Source of the DNA: Undaria pinnatifida
Lineage: Eukaryota > Sar > Phaeophyceae > Laminariales > Alariaceae
NCBI GenBank assembly: GCA_012845835.1
Contig: JABAKD010000005.1
Location: 7,320,655-7,384,654 of the forward strand
DNA length: 64,000 nucleotides
Reading direction: 5' to 3'
In this document: positions 23,043 to 33,827 of the stretch, piece after piece
Layout: every line of letters starts with the position of its first letter
Position numbering within the stretch: the stretch's first letter is position 1
Program-made: the position numbers and the translations under genes
Notes under the pieces: model-generated
What the model was told of the DNA's origin: nothing
Database searches by the model: none
Seen by the model: the letters and a program-made list of their open reading frames with translations, nothing else

Positions 23043-23311
23043 TGTTAAGATACGGCCTCGAAAGGCCTGTAGGTATCCGAATTGAGATCATTTGGATGGG
23101 TTTCGTATGATAAGGTTGGCGGTTTATATTCGGGGAAGTTAGGAATTAGATCGGAGGCACGCGCCTCCGATCTCAGAAGCTATCCCGGGCTCTGGTGGAA
23201 ACGAAATAAAGCTACATCTCTACGAAGGAACGAAAGTGAGTACTCTCCGAGGACCTGCTCAATTGGCAGACCTGCAGGGAGCACTCTGTGTCCCCCACCT
23301 TTAATTTCACA
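23043..23311 (+). repeat. 3' LTR of the deleted gypsy element
   Basis: Same length as the 5' LTR, with about four substitutions. It ends TTTCACA and is followed by the second CCGT of the target duplication, which is also the inner edge of the foldback element's right arm. Confidence 0.8.
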
Positions 23312-23622
23312 CCGTGGGGACGGGATCAGGCGAAGGAGGAAGGCGCAGAACCAATGGAGAAGACGTAGAAGAAGAGTTGTATGATAGAGAAGATGGAGAA
23401 GTTAACGTGAACCAAAAACTATCAAGTATAAAAAGGAAAACACGGCGGGCGTATACCATCGGAATCGACTCACAACCAAACGATCACCGTAACAGGCATG
23501 CTTCCACCGAGGTGACTGTGATCCTGACAGCACACCACCTGAATATCCACATCCAATAGAACGCCCCCCCCATTTCCAATACGAAACTCTCCTATATTAC
23601 TCGTACATACACGCGTGAATTA

Positions 23623-23717
23623 TTATTATTACTTTTTTTTTATCCTCCGGCGGATGGGGGGAAAAATAAAGCTGTAGCTCACCACACTTCCACGTATTTT
23701 CATACGCGTCGTGTGCC
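23623..23717 (-). mobile_element. 5'-truncated retroposon, copy 3
   Basis: The minus strand carries the last 80-90 nt of the family at 19587 and 57021 (ACGCGTATGAAAATACGTGG, then GGAGGATA and a short A tail). It interrupts the right arm of the foldback element. The left arm keeps the uninterrupted site, GCGTGAATTACACATC in reverse complement. GTGAATTA precedes the insertion and GTGAATAA follows it, an 8-bp target duplication with one change. The A tail, truncation and duplication are marks of LINE-machinery retroposition. Confidence 0.65.
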
Positions 23718-24156
23718 GTGAATAACACATCTGTCCGTAAATTACATGGACATAATGCATATCAGGCAAACTGCAAGTAAGTACTAGATATTTCATGTGC
23801 TACGATAAACGATACCAGGTACGAGCGCTTTTGGGCCAAGCTATTTTCCGAATGACGAGACGCTTTTTTAGCCCAAATTCGTCGGGAATGGGTGTCGTTC
23901 TTGTTTTCCAAAAGGAGCGTTTCTAAGCGTTTCGTATACCTGGGCCACGGGTTTGTTAATCGGACTGCACTTTATTAATTGAGTTTGTTCAAAATTAGGT
24001 TTTGGGGAAGGTATAGAAAAATATGGCGTACCTCTAGACTATATAATAACAAGCTGGTGCGTTCCACAACCGTCAGATTGTGTCCCCCTCGAAACGGTTT
24101 TTGCAGCTTCCGTGCACAGATTGATTCAATGATTGTAGACCGTGAGCGTCTTCGCA

Positions 24157-24836
24157 TCATCACCCTGTTGACCTTGTTGGTACTACTAGCTGTAGGGCTA
24201 AGGGGAGTCGATGACTTGTATCCTTCATGAGGACATACTCACCCCGTAACACGCGCGATCGGAGTATCACACAGCTTGCAAACATAACTTTGGACGAAAT
24301 CGTCGATCTCACACACAGCTGCCGCAGCATGCTGCTGCTGCTGCCGTGAACTTTGCATAAAAAAATAAAACAAAAGACCAACATCACGGGTTCTGCGGGT
24401 TCTGAACTCGACGCCACAGAAAAGTCAGGGCCTCAAAACAATCCAGCGCCGCTAAGTGAGGTGGACCCTTCGCCCGCTTTCTGTGACAAAAAGTTCATGG
24501 GACATACTCAACCTACTATGAATACGTAGATACTTAAAACTCGAAACGGACGAACATATAGTGGTGTGCGATGAGGCAGTTACTACTAAACACTGCTGGT
24601 GATGGTGACTACTTACTGCCGCTACTACAAGTAAGTATACTATATAGTATATTATAAAGATAAAATTACACTCCAGTTGTGAGACCGAATATTTTGTCGA
24701 AACTCATCTTTGCAAGCTGTGTGATACTCCGATCGCGCGTATTACGGGTTGTGTGTCCTCATTAAGGATATAGGTCGGCGACTCCCCTTACAACTACATA
24801 CAGTGTAGCTATCAGGGTCAACAGGGTGATGTTAGT
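24157..24836. mobile_element. Second foldback/long-TIR element
   Basis: The arm at 24157-24320 (CATCACCCTGTTGACC ... GCGCGATCGGAGTATCACAC, AGCTTGCAAA) is the reverse complement of 24668-24836. The middle, about 350 bp, is unrelated to either arm and has no open frame of note. A third arm-like fragment lies alone at about 42601-42710. Arms of about 165 bp without a transposase fit a non-autonomous long-TIR transposon. Confidence 0.7.
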
Positions 24837-24839
24837 CAG

Positions 24840-27800
24840 TCTGCGCGCGGAAACTGTAAAACCAATTTTCGGGCGACAAAATCTGACAGCTGTGTGTGGA
24901 AGGAAATGCATGAGTTTATAAAGTGAAATCTTGCAAGTCGAATAACCGGTGAGCGGGCGGGGGGGGGGGGGGGATCATGTCGCATAGATGTAGGGGTTTG
25001 GTATACGCGTGGTGCTAGGTCTAGGTGATATTTCGGGTGGTGGGGAAGGAGGGCCCGTTGGGGGGAGGGGGAAATTGCAGCAGCGGCATGGATGGCTCTA
25101 GAAAGATAATGAGGTGATATCAAGTGCGTGGAAGTGTTTTTTATTCATTCAGTCAGACAGGCAGATTTCGATGTCATTCAGTCAGACAGGCAGATTTCGA
25201 TGTTAGGTGGGGCGTTTGAGCAAGAGGGAACGGGAAAAAAAAGTAAAGTATATAGACCTATCCTGCCTTCTGCAGGTGGGTGCTGCTCGTGATGATGGGG
25301 AAGAACGAGCTCGCTGCAGAAGGCTGCCCGGCAAATATCTAGCCAATTAATTGCTCGTTGTGTGCGAACTTGCGTGCGTGCATGTGTTTCATTTTAGTCG
25401 AAGGTAACTTTCCGTGTGAATCCCATCTACATCCGACAACAACGTGTATAAAATAATGAGCTTCAACTCTACCACTCATAGTAAAAAAAAGCAAGGAAGG
25501 CCATAAGAAAAGGAAAACTATCTGTGTAGACTATGCAGGGAGGCTAATTTTATGCTGTACCTGCTTCCAGCTTGGCATCGATCTAATCAGCCTGCCGCCC
25601 TGCTCCACCTTTCCTTCTCAGAACCTGTCATCAGCCTCCCGTTAAGGGAATTTTCACTCACTGCTCCCCGAGCAGTGACTTGTGTCCTCACCACTATATT
25701 AACATAAACACGGGGATACGTACCAACGCGGGGTTCAAGTTGTGGGAAGTACCTCGCTCGCACGGGCCAGTACCTGGTACACCTTTAAAACATGGTATCG
25801 ACAACATCTTTTTAATAGTTAAATTAGCAGTTCAGTTGGAGTTATACGATGATGCCTACTACCAGGTATATCGGACAACTGGACACACTCACTCCTCAAT
25901 ACATGCACTCAAATACTTTTCACATGCACATTTTGATATTTTACTTCATGTGCGAGTACACACCGGAGGTAGCTTTTTATAGTCTTTCCTTGTAATAACA
26001 GTAGTAGGTTTTACCTTGCCCCCCGTATTTTCGTCGAGTATCGGAACCGGGGTCTCAAAGTGCCCCTCCCCCCCAAACCCTCCGTCCTCCGCCATATAGA
26101 TTACTACGGAATGTTATGGCACAAGGTACCAGATGATGTGTGTCGATTACCCCCTGCTCTTGATCCCGCGATGGGGTGTTTGCTTTCTAATGACCCACCC
26201 TGTAAAACTGTGCACATAGTGTACACACATGTTCGGTTAAACACCACTTACTTACTTGGGAATAGTGCGCTAGTATGCTGTCGCCGTAGCTAACTGTATT
26301 ACTAAAATTCCATCACTCGTCGATTCTCTGGTCGCGTAATCCTTTTAGTTTTCACTCACGGTCGATTACCATATTTTTTGGGACTTCATTCAGATGAATA
26401 TATATGCTATTCGTACGTTCTGTCGGAAACAATTAACGACTTCGGCGTTGTTTGGTCACACGAGGAAGCCCCGGGTGCTGGGGAGCGGCAAGGGGGTGGG
26501 AGGGGGTCCAAAGTGCAGTGTGGGAAGGTGTGCTACGCGCGCGCAAGATCTCGATGCTTGTAGCACCCCACGCTTTTTTTTTTTTCCGTCTGTTGATGTG
26601 GCCGCATTTATTTACTTTTCGCTTGTAAGGTCGGGACTCCTTTGTCCCAAAGGGTTGATTTTTTTACTTCGTTTTAATTTTTTGTTTTATTTTGTATTTT
26701 TTCTCTCATTTGATATTGTTGTTCTGGCTTGTTTTGTTGTGTGATCGTATCCGGTACGCTAGCATTTCACTTACTTTACCTTGATGAATATTGCGACTGT
26801 TTGGTTTACTCTGTTTCACAGTCTGTGCCCACATAATTTGTATTTCTCTAGGATGAAGAATGAAGAATCAGCATGGACTCTAGGTGTGCTGATGATGATG
26901 TCGGGTATTGTGTTAGTCTACAGAAAGAACGGTTTACTGTAATGTGAAGACTACACACACTTCGCTGTCGTATCGTATGTATAATGAAATACGCCGTCAT
27001 ACGCAGAAACAGGTCAAACAATAGGTTGCGTGTGATGGAAAGAGAGCAAAACAATGAAATCACCAAGAAGTATGGATTATTCCAAACCAATATAAAACGG
27101 AGACATATTTCACTGGTTGATATAAACCATGTAGTATATGTCATATAAGTAAGTAAGGGCGTTTTATTTCGTCACTTCTGCTCCCCTCCAGTCGGAATCG
27201 CATGATCATTCAGTTGCCTGTACACTTCTTCTGGACATTTGTCAAGCTTTCTGCAAGGCATGGAAACAGTCTCACAGGGTATAGAATGTGTCTTCCCTTC
27301 TTCCTCCCTGTACAGAGTGCAGAGGCCTTCGTTTCTATGTGAAGAGCATGGTAAATCGCTCCCTGTGCATGTCGATTTTGTTTGCTTCTTGTCAACTCGC
27401 GCTCTCGCGGTTTGGGCGGCGGAGGAAAATTTACGTTGTCACCGGTCATCGCGATTCGAACAACAGTATGTAGCAGTATTGATAGTAGTAACGAGCCCCG
27501 AAACTTTTCCGCCAGCAGGGGGGGTAGCAGTGTTTCGGTTAGACTACGAGTATAATGTATAATACTGGTCTACCTGGTACAATAATAGCTCATGAATTAG
27601 TATAATACACCCCAAAAGTCCGTAACGAACAGAAGAACGATTTTTTAACATTCCATCGCTATCATACTATTATACGAACGCGAATGAATGCTGGTGTCAA
27701 CACCACGAGCGAGCAACTGGGCCTTCCTTTTTGCCTTCAATAAACATGTATGAGGTACCTGTGGTGTGGTAATCTGAAGGCACCAGGTACAAGTTTTCCT

Positions 27801-28170
27801 ACATAAACCATCTGCAGAAGAAGCAAGGAGTACCACTGCGAATGGCCAATCGGGGTTGGACATGTTGCCACACACACGCATTTTTTTGTTTTCGCTCTTC
27901 CCCTCAAGTCTAGACTAACATCTTCGAACTTTTTTCCATTTTCTTTCATAGTGTCCGTAAACAGACGTAACTCAGATCCAGGGTCACAACGAAAGCAGGC
28001 TCAATTCTCCCCTCCCCACTACGGTACAAGTGCTTATTTTTATCGCGAGAAGACTTCTTCAGCCCTTTCTTCCGTCGCCAGCTCGCGCCGAATGGCGCCT
28101 GCCCACGCTGCTATGTATTGACGCTCTCAGCAGTTGGTCCATTGCTATTTTTCTATTTTTGCGAACATAC
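24840..28170. other. Gene-poor stretch with low-complexity tracts
   Basis: Contains an 18-bp G run at about 24959, a 31-bp tandem duplication (CATTCAGTCAGACAGGCAGA) at about 25146-25203, T-rich tracts at 26.57-26.7 kb, and TACCWGGTA at 25771, 25860 and 27571. One diverged member of a repeat also found at 28590 lies at about 26460-26690. No domain was recognised in the short frames. Confidence 0.3.
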
Positions 28171-28174
28171 CGAA

Positions 28175-28275
28175 AGTCCAATCCCCGCGGGATTCGAACC
28201 CCACAGTCAACTCTACCTACAGTAGTAGTAGCATTCAAGGGTAACCAATAAACCACCTGGACGACGGGCCCAATG
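28175..28275 (-). other. tRNA-like sequence with A and B boxes, probably degenerate
   Basis: The minus strand carries TGGTTTATTGG (matches the A-box consensus TRGYNNANNGG) and, about 55 nt later, GGTTCGAATCC (a perfect B box). The T-arm pairs only three bases (GGG/CCC) before mismatching, and no seven-base acceptor stem closes the molecule. A TACTACTACTGTAG insert disturbs the anticodon arm. It is either a tRNA pseudogene or the head of a SINE; a working tRNA is unlikely. Confidence 0.45.
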
Positions 28276-28589
28276 CCCCCTCTGTCGCCCGCACGCTCCC
28301 TACTACTACTACCATTCATTGTTGTTGTGATTGGTGACGACCGAAAAAGCCGTGGTTCCAAGGCTTGCTGTGACTAAATAAAAAAACACGTTTCAGAGCA
28401 GGATGATTGTATCGTACGAGTACAGTAGACCGCGTCTCTACTTTCCTATTCTCCCATCGTGCTTGTCTTCATCGCAGAACGCACAGCAGAGAGCACGAGA
28501 AAGCAAAACGTCGATCGACCCTTTTTGAGGCTTCAAGGCAGGAGACACCGAAACCTAAGGACGAGTTCGGCTTCGACCACAAAAACAAC

Positions 28590-28760
28590 CCCGGGGGGGG
28601 GGAAGTCCGCCGTGCATCGGGGGGAGGTGTGCAACACGCGCACGCGCGCAGCATGATGATGCTGGATATAACGCCTCACGCTTTTTCTATGTGGTTGATA
28701 TGACCGCACTTACTTGTCGCTTTTAGTCGACATGCATACCAGATTCCAAAAAGGGCAAAA
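28590..28760 (+). repeat. Repeat related to 26460-26690
   Basis: Both copies run through a G-rich start, GGTGTGC(T/A)ACGCGC..., CACGCTTTTT, GTTGAT(G/A)TG(G/A)CCGCA and TCGCTT(G/T)TA. They are diverged, with small indels. No termini or coding content were identified. Confidence 0.4.
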
Positions 28761-28769
28761 TAACATTGA

Positions 28770-30650
28770 TTAACAGTTTGAAGGAATATGCCGAAACACA
28801 CGCGCAACTCGTGGAGCAAATGCGAGGGCCGAGAAGAGGTTAGGCGCCGTTGGCCAGGGTGCGTTCACAAAAGTGCCACCGACTATACAGCGCTCGTGCA
28901 AACTGGGCTGGTCAGTCGAAGAACCGACGGATAAAAAAACACCCCCCCGAAGGGTTAATGATACCAGTATAATGTTATCGTCCTAAGCGAAGTTCCATCT
29001 CAAGCAAAGTACCAGGAAGGCATACCAAGCAAAACACATCGTCGTAGTACGACTGGCCATCATGCGACCCACAGCAGCTAATTCTATGTTCTATGTAACA
29101 CCTTGTAGTGGGTGCTATATGGAAAAGGACACTCACATTCGCCTTTAACCCTCACCCTCGCCCCCCCTTTCGCCCACTCACCTCAACAGCCGGAGAACGA
29201 GCGGGTCACTGGCCCGTTCTTGCAGACCCACCTCGTTGTAGACACGTGGAGAAGATAGGACGGCCACAACAAGCAGAAGCAGCAGCAGTAGTGGTAGTAG
29301 TAGTAGTGCGCGGTGTGGAAGTGATGGTGTTCTGTATGCCGAGAGTGATGAGTGCACCGTAATCCATACCAGGTATTTATAAGGCCCTAATATAACTCGT
29401 TCCGCGCTCCTTGGATAATGGTTGGCTCTTGTGTTGTCACTCCGCACATTACTTCATTATCATTACACATTTATTTGAGCACGGACAACTCAGCAGTAGC
29501 ATCTGTATACTGGTACTCGTATCGTACGTACATATGATAGCAATGTCAGGGCCTGAGCCATGGGTTTTCTTTCAACAAAACGTGTACCAGGGTACCAGGT
29601 ATTCGGTAGTGATGACTGGTACCAGGGTAGTATTATACTTTGAAACATCTGCGCACCGTACCCTATACTTACGCCTGTGGTATAATACACATATATATGC
29701 AAGCACGTGCTGCGCCAGCCTACTACGTAGAATGGATTGGTTCCGGGGGTTACGGCAGTACCTCGTTGTATTCTACCAGGTATGATCTGATACATCTGTT
29801 TCTGGTCTCTGCTCTCTGTGGCACGTTTTGTAACGGCGGAATCTTAGACTATGCGCTAAATTTACGTCCAGTGATACACGGTTATAGAACCTGGCAGTTT
29901 TATCTTTCCATTTTCGTCTACCTCGACGGTGAGAATTAAATATATGTGTATAGTCTATATCCCTTTTCACCATCGAGCGAGAAGGTACACTTACTGACAT
30001 AGTCTAGTAATAATCTAATGCTAACCAGCGACATGGAGCATACCTAACCCCAATGTCCGCGCCGATTTTTCATCGTCCGCGTGCGTAGAAATAATCAATA
30101 CGGCTTTTTTGGTTTGACAACATACCACATATTACGAGACAGGCCTTATAGTAGACAACAATTCCCCGCTGGCCCGCCGGTATCATAAGGGGCATCCTCT
30201 GCCTGCCTGACATATTAGACTATTATACGTACTGACATAGACTATAGTTCGTATGTATTATGCGATATTATTTGAAATGTTATGCGAGCGCAACCCGACA
30301 GCTTTGGTTACATGTTCATCTCGCATCACTTTTGCTTCACAGCTTTTATGACAAGTCGTGTAAGAAGAGTTTGCTGTTATTTTTACGCTCGTTCGGTGAC
30401 CTTCTGGACAAAAGCCGTGGTCACAGGCAGGTGGTGTGTGTCGCGCCCCCTTCTCTCCCGCCATACTGCATGCTTTTGCTTTTATCGCGCAGATAGTTCT
30501 TCCGCATTTCCACTGACTGCTCGTCGACTTCCAATCCCTTCTCCCCCGAGATCGCGGTCTCTCGAGCATTCGCGCTCTGGCCAAGGCTACGGCACAGGGG
30601 GGGCACGTTTATGGTCATGAGTGTCGGCGGCTCGGGGACTCTCGCGCGAG
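28770..30650. other. Gene-poor stretch rich in TACCAGGTA and trinucleotide repeats
   Basis: Three exact TACCAGGTA copies lie within 416 bp (29367, 29593, 29774), with near-matches such as GTACCAGGGTACCAGG between. A CAG/TAG run (about 29270-29308) explains a poly-Val frame. No recognisable domain was seen on either strand. Confidence 0.3.
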
Positions 30651-30657
30651 CGGTTAC

Positions 30658-30741
30658 TGTTAAGGAATTAGTGGGGTATTAGTCCGTTCGACCACTTGCA
30701 AAAGGTTAACCACTAGCGTACCCAGACTAAGCCTTATAACA
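30658..30741 (-). repeat. 3' LTR of the TRIM
   Basis: 84 bp, on the minus strand TGTTATAAGG...CTTAACA, immediately preceded by the polypurine tract. It matches the 3' LTR of the copy at 61809-61892. Confidence 0.8.
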
Positions 30742-30884
30742 CTCTCCCCCCCTGAAACGGCGGGATAGCAGGTCGGCCGGATATACGGCGGACCTCTGTC
30801 AATATCCAAGCCGTTTCATTCCCTGGGGTACCAGGGAGAGTATTTTTCAAGTTCGACATGGGGAAAATCTGAAAAGTTTATTAT

Positions 30885-30944
30885 TGTGGATGGTGGGGAT
30901 CGAACCCACGACCCAAAAAACCCATGGTCTGTCGACGACGCCAC
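30885..30944 (-). other. tRNA-like 3' half inside the TRIM
   Basis: Minus-strand GTCGTGGGTTCGATCCCCAC forms a perfect T-stem and a seven-base TTCGATC loop, followed by CATCCACA in acceptor position. The upstream part (GACCATGGGTTTTTTGGGTC) does not make a normal anticodon arm, and no D arm or 5' acceptor strand is evident. It follows the putative primer binding site, so it may derive from a read-through of the tRNA primer or from capture. Confidence 0.5.
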
Positions 30945-30945
30945 T

Positions 30946-31027
30946 TGTTAAGGAATGAGTGGGGTATTAGTCCGTTTGACCACTTGCAAAAGGTTAACCA
31001 CTAGCGTACCCACTAAAGCTTAGTACA
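30946..31027 (-). repeat. 5' LTR of the TRIM
   Basis: 82 bp, on the minus strand TGTACTAAGC...CTTAACA. Its outer ten bases have diverged from the 3' LTR, but the rest is nearly identical. Confidence 0.8.
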
Positions 31028-31329
31028 TTACCCTATTATTTTGCAAAATCTTTGTTTTCTGTCGAGGGCGCCCAGGAAATATTTTTTGACACCTCTCATC
31101 ACAATGGCCAGAATAAAAAACTAAGCGGAGCGCTGTGATCGCAGGACGATTTAGAAGACAACTTTTAAAAATGTTTTTCCAATTTTTATCACTTGGTTGT
31201 AGATAACCCCCCCCTGTCCGGTGCTTGGTGCAAACAATGTCTGCCTGGTTGGTGACAACCCCACGTGCTCCGTCCCGGTATAGCACGGATGCGAAGGTCT
31301 ATGGTCATACGACTACGGCCATGCACAAA

Positions 31330-32400
31330 CTGAGTACGCCGCCCCCTCCCTGTTCGGCGGCAGTCCGGCGGCAGACGGGAGGTACTCGTTTGTTGCTTGC
31401 GTTAGTCATTTGACCATTGACCACGCATCCCTTTTGAGACGGAGCACCGTTTCTACTCCTAATAGAGACACCTCCAACATCTGGGCGCTCATTACGCTTC
31501 TTCCATACCAGGTATATACTACACAGAAGCTGTTTGCTTATCCTATCCCCGTCTTGTTTCCCCGCCTGCGGCCACCATCTATCTCCTAGGATAGCGATTG
31601 TTTTCTCTATACTTTCTAGTCTACCAAACTGTTCCATGTCACATACCAGGTGCATATAATTTCCTCATCTCCTTCTCTAACGCATCCCGTTCCTCCTCGT
31701 ATATATCACATTCTCCTACTGTATGTGTCCTACTCTCTATTGTTGTGCCACGTAGGCATATATTATTGTGGTCACGTCCTCCTCCCGACTACTGGTATAC
31801 CTCTTTCTTCTTTCTGGTAGGTCCAGGTCCCATGCGAAATCACATCCTCAGCTTTTTCGCGTAGTTTATTGGGCCGTGCAGATACGTTTTCATTCCAATA
31901 TCTTCCCTCAACCCCCCGTATATCTCTAAGTGATCCTCTTATTTTACGTTATCTCTTGGCGCCTGCCTTTACCTTTCTTCTATACTTTCTTTTACTTCTG
32001 TCTTGTACCCGCCAAACTTATCTGTAGACAGCACCTCTTCTTGGTCTCCCCCTAAGTCCTTCACTATTTTCTCGACTTCTTATCCCATCTTATTCCAGCT
32101 CGCCCTTTTGTTATTTTCTCCCGTACATCCCTATCAATTATGACGGCTGGCAACCTCTTTTCTGCCATATTCCTTACTTCATGTTGCCATTTCAACTTTC
32201 TCGCGTCTCTATCTGTTTTAAGGGGTTACATTCCTAATTCTGCTCTTAATACTGTATTACTCGTCGTACTTGAGCATCATAGTATATTTTTAGCTGCTAT
32301 CATCTGCACTGTTTCCAATTGTTTTACGAACTTCGCGTTCCCTTCCCATTCTTCTCCTGCATACTCCAACTTTGGTACAATCGCAGAGGGGGGGGGGTCT
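31330..32400 (-). pseudogene. LINE (non-LTR retrotransposon) ORF2 C-terminal fragment, 5' truncated
   Basis: The minus strand, across frames, reads VPKLEYAGEEWEGNAKFVKQ and LETVQMIAAKNIL, the thumb/connection segment after the reverse-transcriptase core (compare typical LEP.L.YG.E.W......LE..Q..A.). Then come LRAELGMYPLKTDRDARKLK, KRLPAVIIDRDVREKITKGR, CDIYEEERDALEKEMRKLYA, IEKTIAILGDRWWPQAGKQD and LCSIYLVWKKRNERP. This order is that of LINE ORF2 tails, where a C...YEEER block marks the cysteine-bearing C-terminal region. Several stops and frameshifts break it. The catalytic YxDD core is missing, as expected after 5' truncation. Confidence 0.65.
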
Positions 32401-32459
32401 CCAAAACCAAGTGATCTAAAAATGAAAAAAAAAACAGCTATACAGATCGTTTGATTATG

Positions 32460-32605
32460 CGCTTCTTTTGCTTTTTGGGCGGTGCTTAGAAGCATTAGGC
32501 TTACATGGTTCTTCCTACAAGGTTTTACACATATAACGAAGGCCGTTCGTCGACATCAACACTCCTCCGTATCCCTACACGCTGAATACATGAGCTTCTG
32601 AGCAA
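32460..32605 (+). repeat. Direct repeat flanking the LINE's 5' side, copy 1
   Basis: About 145 bp related to 33203-33343 (GGTGCTTAGAAGCATTAGG, ...AACACTCCTCCGTATCCCTA). On the minus strand both copies can encode NG(F/L)R....T...CKPNA(P/S)KH(P/R)PK, copy 1 with a stop. They may be a duplicated exon or repeat ends; about 740 bp separates them. Confidence 0.4.
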
Positions 32606-33086
32606 ATAAAACCCCGTCTATACAGATAGACCCACCGCGTGGCAAAGGCCAGGACAACCGTCAAACATGACAGCAAATTCTGGCCCCACTGCTGCACCAC
32701 CACCCCTGTCCGACGCAAAACTATTGTCGGCCCAAAGAGGGTATCACGGTCACGGTCTGGTAAAAGCGTTTGCGGATTTTATATGACTGGCCCTCCCGTC
32801 CCTTCCTGGCTCCCGTCCCCCCGGCGTTGCAACACCGCCCTGCCCGACGCATTATTCATAACGGGCATCCCGGTTAGGGCCCGGTAACAGTGTGTCACCT
32901 TCAATATAATAGGTTCGCCTTTTCGTTTCCTCATTCCCTGCTGATGGGGAAGCTCCTCCTCGGCCTTCTCCCTGGGTTCGCTATGTTTCAACAATGTCCA
33001 GATTTCAGGCCATAAAGTGGACCACGATCATTACCCCTGAAGCAGACTCACCTTGCCGTTTCAGTTCGTAGGAGAAGCACCAAGAA

Positions 33087-33343
33087 TCACATCTTTAATT
33101 TCGCTTCAATCTCTTGTATTTTCGTTGTTGTAGCAGACAACAAGGTTGATTTAACGATAGGTGACACCTGGCAGGTATAAAAGTTGTTTAATAATAGGGT
33201 TCCGTTGTCCTTTGGGGGGTGCTTAGGAGCATTAGGTTTGCATAGTTTATCCCTGAAAGTTTTCTGCACACAGCGGAAGCCGTTCCTCAACTGGAACACT
33301 CCTCCTTATCCCTAAACGCTAAAGACAGGAGCTTGTCGACAGC
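33087..33343 (-). other. Direct repeat copy 2 and exon-like open frame
   Basis: Second copy of the repeat at 32460, here open on the minus strand from 33299 to 33087. The peptide includes NGFRCVQKTFRDKLCKPNAP, KHPPKDNG and TTKIQEIEAKLKM. Conservation of CKPNA.KH.PK between the copies suggests past protein coding. No family is recognised. Confidence 0.3.
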
Positions 33344-33398
33344 TAGGCCCCCACCCATGCAGGTAACCCCCCCCGAGTGGCATTGGTTCGGACCATCG

Positions 33399-33542
33399 TC
33401 ACACATTACAGTACCTCCTGAATTCACCATTTTCCACGGAACCGTCGTTTTTCAGATAGTCGGTGGGGAGCTCGATATGCGCCTCGCCATCAACCGCACA
33501 ATCGTAAACCTCCGCGTATAATACCTCGTCGCCGGTTTTCAT
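33399..33542 (-). CDS. Short unknown open frame, possible exon
   Basis: Minus-strand ATG to TGA, 47 codons: MKTGDEVLYAEVYDCAVDGE, AHIELPTDYLKNDGSVENGE, then FRRYCNV. Composition is acidic and ordered, like a real beta-rich domain fragment. AG dinucleotides just upstream of the ATG and an AG|GTACTG near the end allow it to be an internal exon. No family is recognised; it is too short for a firm call. Confidence 0.3.
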   Translation of the reverse strand: MKTGDEVLYAEVYDCAVDGEAHIELPTDYLKNDGSVENGEFRRYCNV

Positions 33543-33827
33543 GACTACCTCAAAACTTGCTATCTATTCCGCGAAAGAAGGAGAAATTGCAACGCTAGTC
33601 TAGAGCGGCTGTCGCACAGTAATCTTCTGCTCCTGTGTGATTTACTCCTAGCAATGGCAGATCTCCCATGATCCCCCGTGTAGCATGACTGGTTGTGTCA
33701 CTCGTACGTTCAATCCAACGTAGTTATCCATGCGTGGATCGTTGATCGTGCCATGGACGTGGCCAATTTGCCCTCATCTAGTTGCAGCTTTCCTCTTGCG
33801 TTCGAAAACGGAAACTCGTTAACGCAC

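Larger units (their letters stand above)
21824..23311 (+). mobile_element. Internally deleted Ty3/gypsy element with LTR pair and 4-bp target duplication
   Basis: Two 269-bp LTRs (21824-22092, 23043-23311; TGTTAAG...CACA) differ at about four positions. CCGT flanks both ends (21820-21823, 23312-23315). The 950-bp interior aligns with two separated parts of the gypsy element at 46-52.8 kb. 22093-22700 matches about 49.06-49.77 kb (start of the integrase region), then the sequence jumps at a shared GCCATAGTAC to about 52.19 kb, the 3' untranslated part. It therefore lacks gag, protease, RT, integrase core and chromodomain and can only have moved with borrowed enzymes. LTR similarity marks it as younger than the decayed relative. 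Confidence 0.85.
21355..23802. mobile_element. Foldback (long inverted repeat) element, split by later insertions
   Basis: Sequence at 21355-21775 is repeated in reverse complement at 23312-23802. Both arms carry the segment GATCACAGTCACCTCGGTGG, the ACACGGCGGGCGTATACC block in opposite orientations, and the inner CCCCACGG / CCGTGGGG edge. Arms are about 400 bp with perhaps 80-85% identity; the original loop was only tens of bases near 21787. No transposase was seen. The right arm was later entered by an LTR element (21824-23311) and by a retroposon fragment (about 23633-23717). With those removed, the remainder is about 0.9 kb and nearly one palindrome. Confidence 0.75.
30658..31027 (-). mobile_element. 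Complete TRIM (miniature LTR retrotransposon), 370 bp
   Basis: LTRs of 84 and 82 bp (30658-30741 and 30946-31027) have TG...CA ends, and TTAC flanks both sides (30654-30657, 31028-31031). On the minus strand, two bases after the 5' LTR, comes TGGCGTCGTCGAC, a plausible primer binding site. The purine tract AGGGGGGGAGAG abuts the 3' LTR. The 204-bp interior has no coding capacity. It holds a tRNA-like segment with the B box GGTTCGATCCC in a paired T-arm (GTGGG/CCCAC) followed by CATCCACA. A shortened relative, without that segment, is at 61698. It must move with proteins from another element. Confidence 0.85.

Noticed and set aside
24955-29310. CRISPR-like or regularly spaced repeat arrays
   Set aside because: Recurring TACCAGGTA copies are irregularly spaced and 9 bp long; the G run and the duplication at 25.15 kb are simple low-complexity sequence.
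30885-30944. Minus-strand tRNA gene
   Set aside because: Only the T-arm and a 3' tail are present; no D arm or closing acceptor stem, and it is interior to a TRIM.
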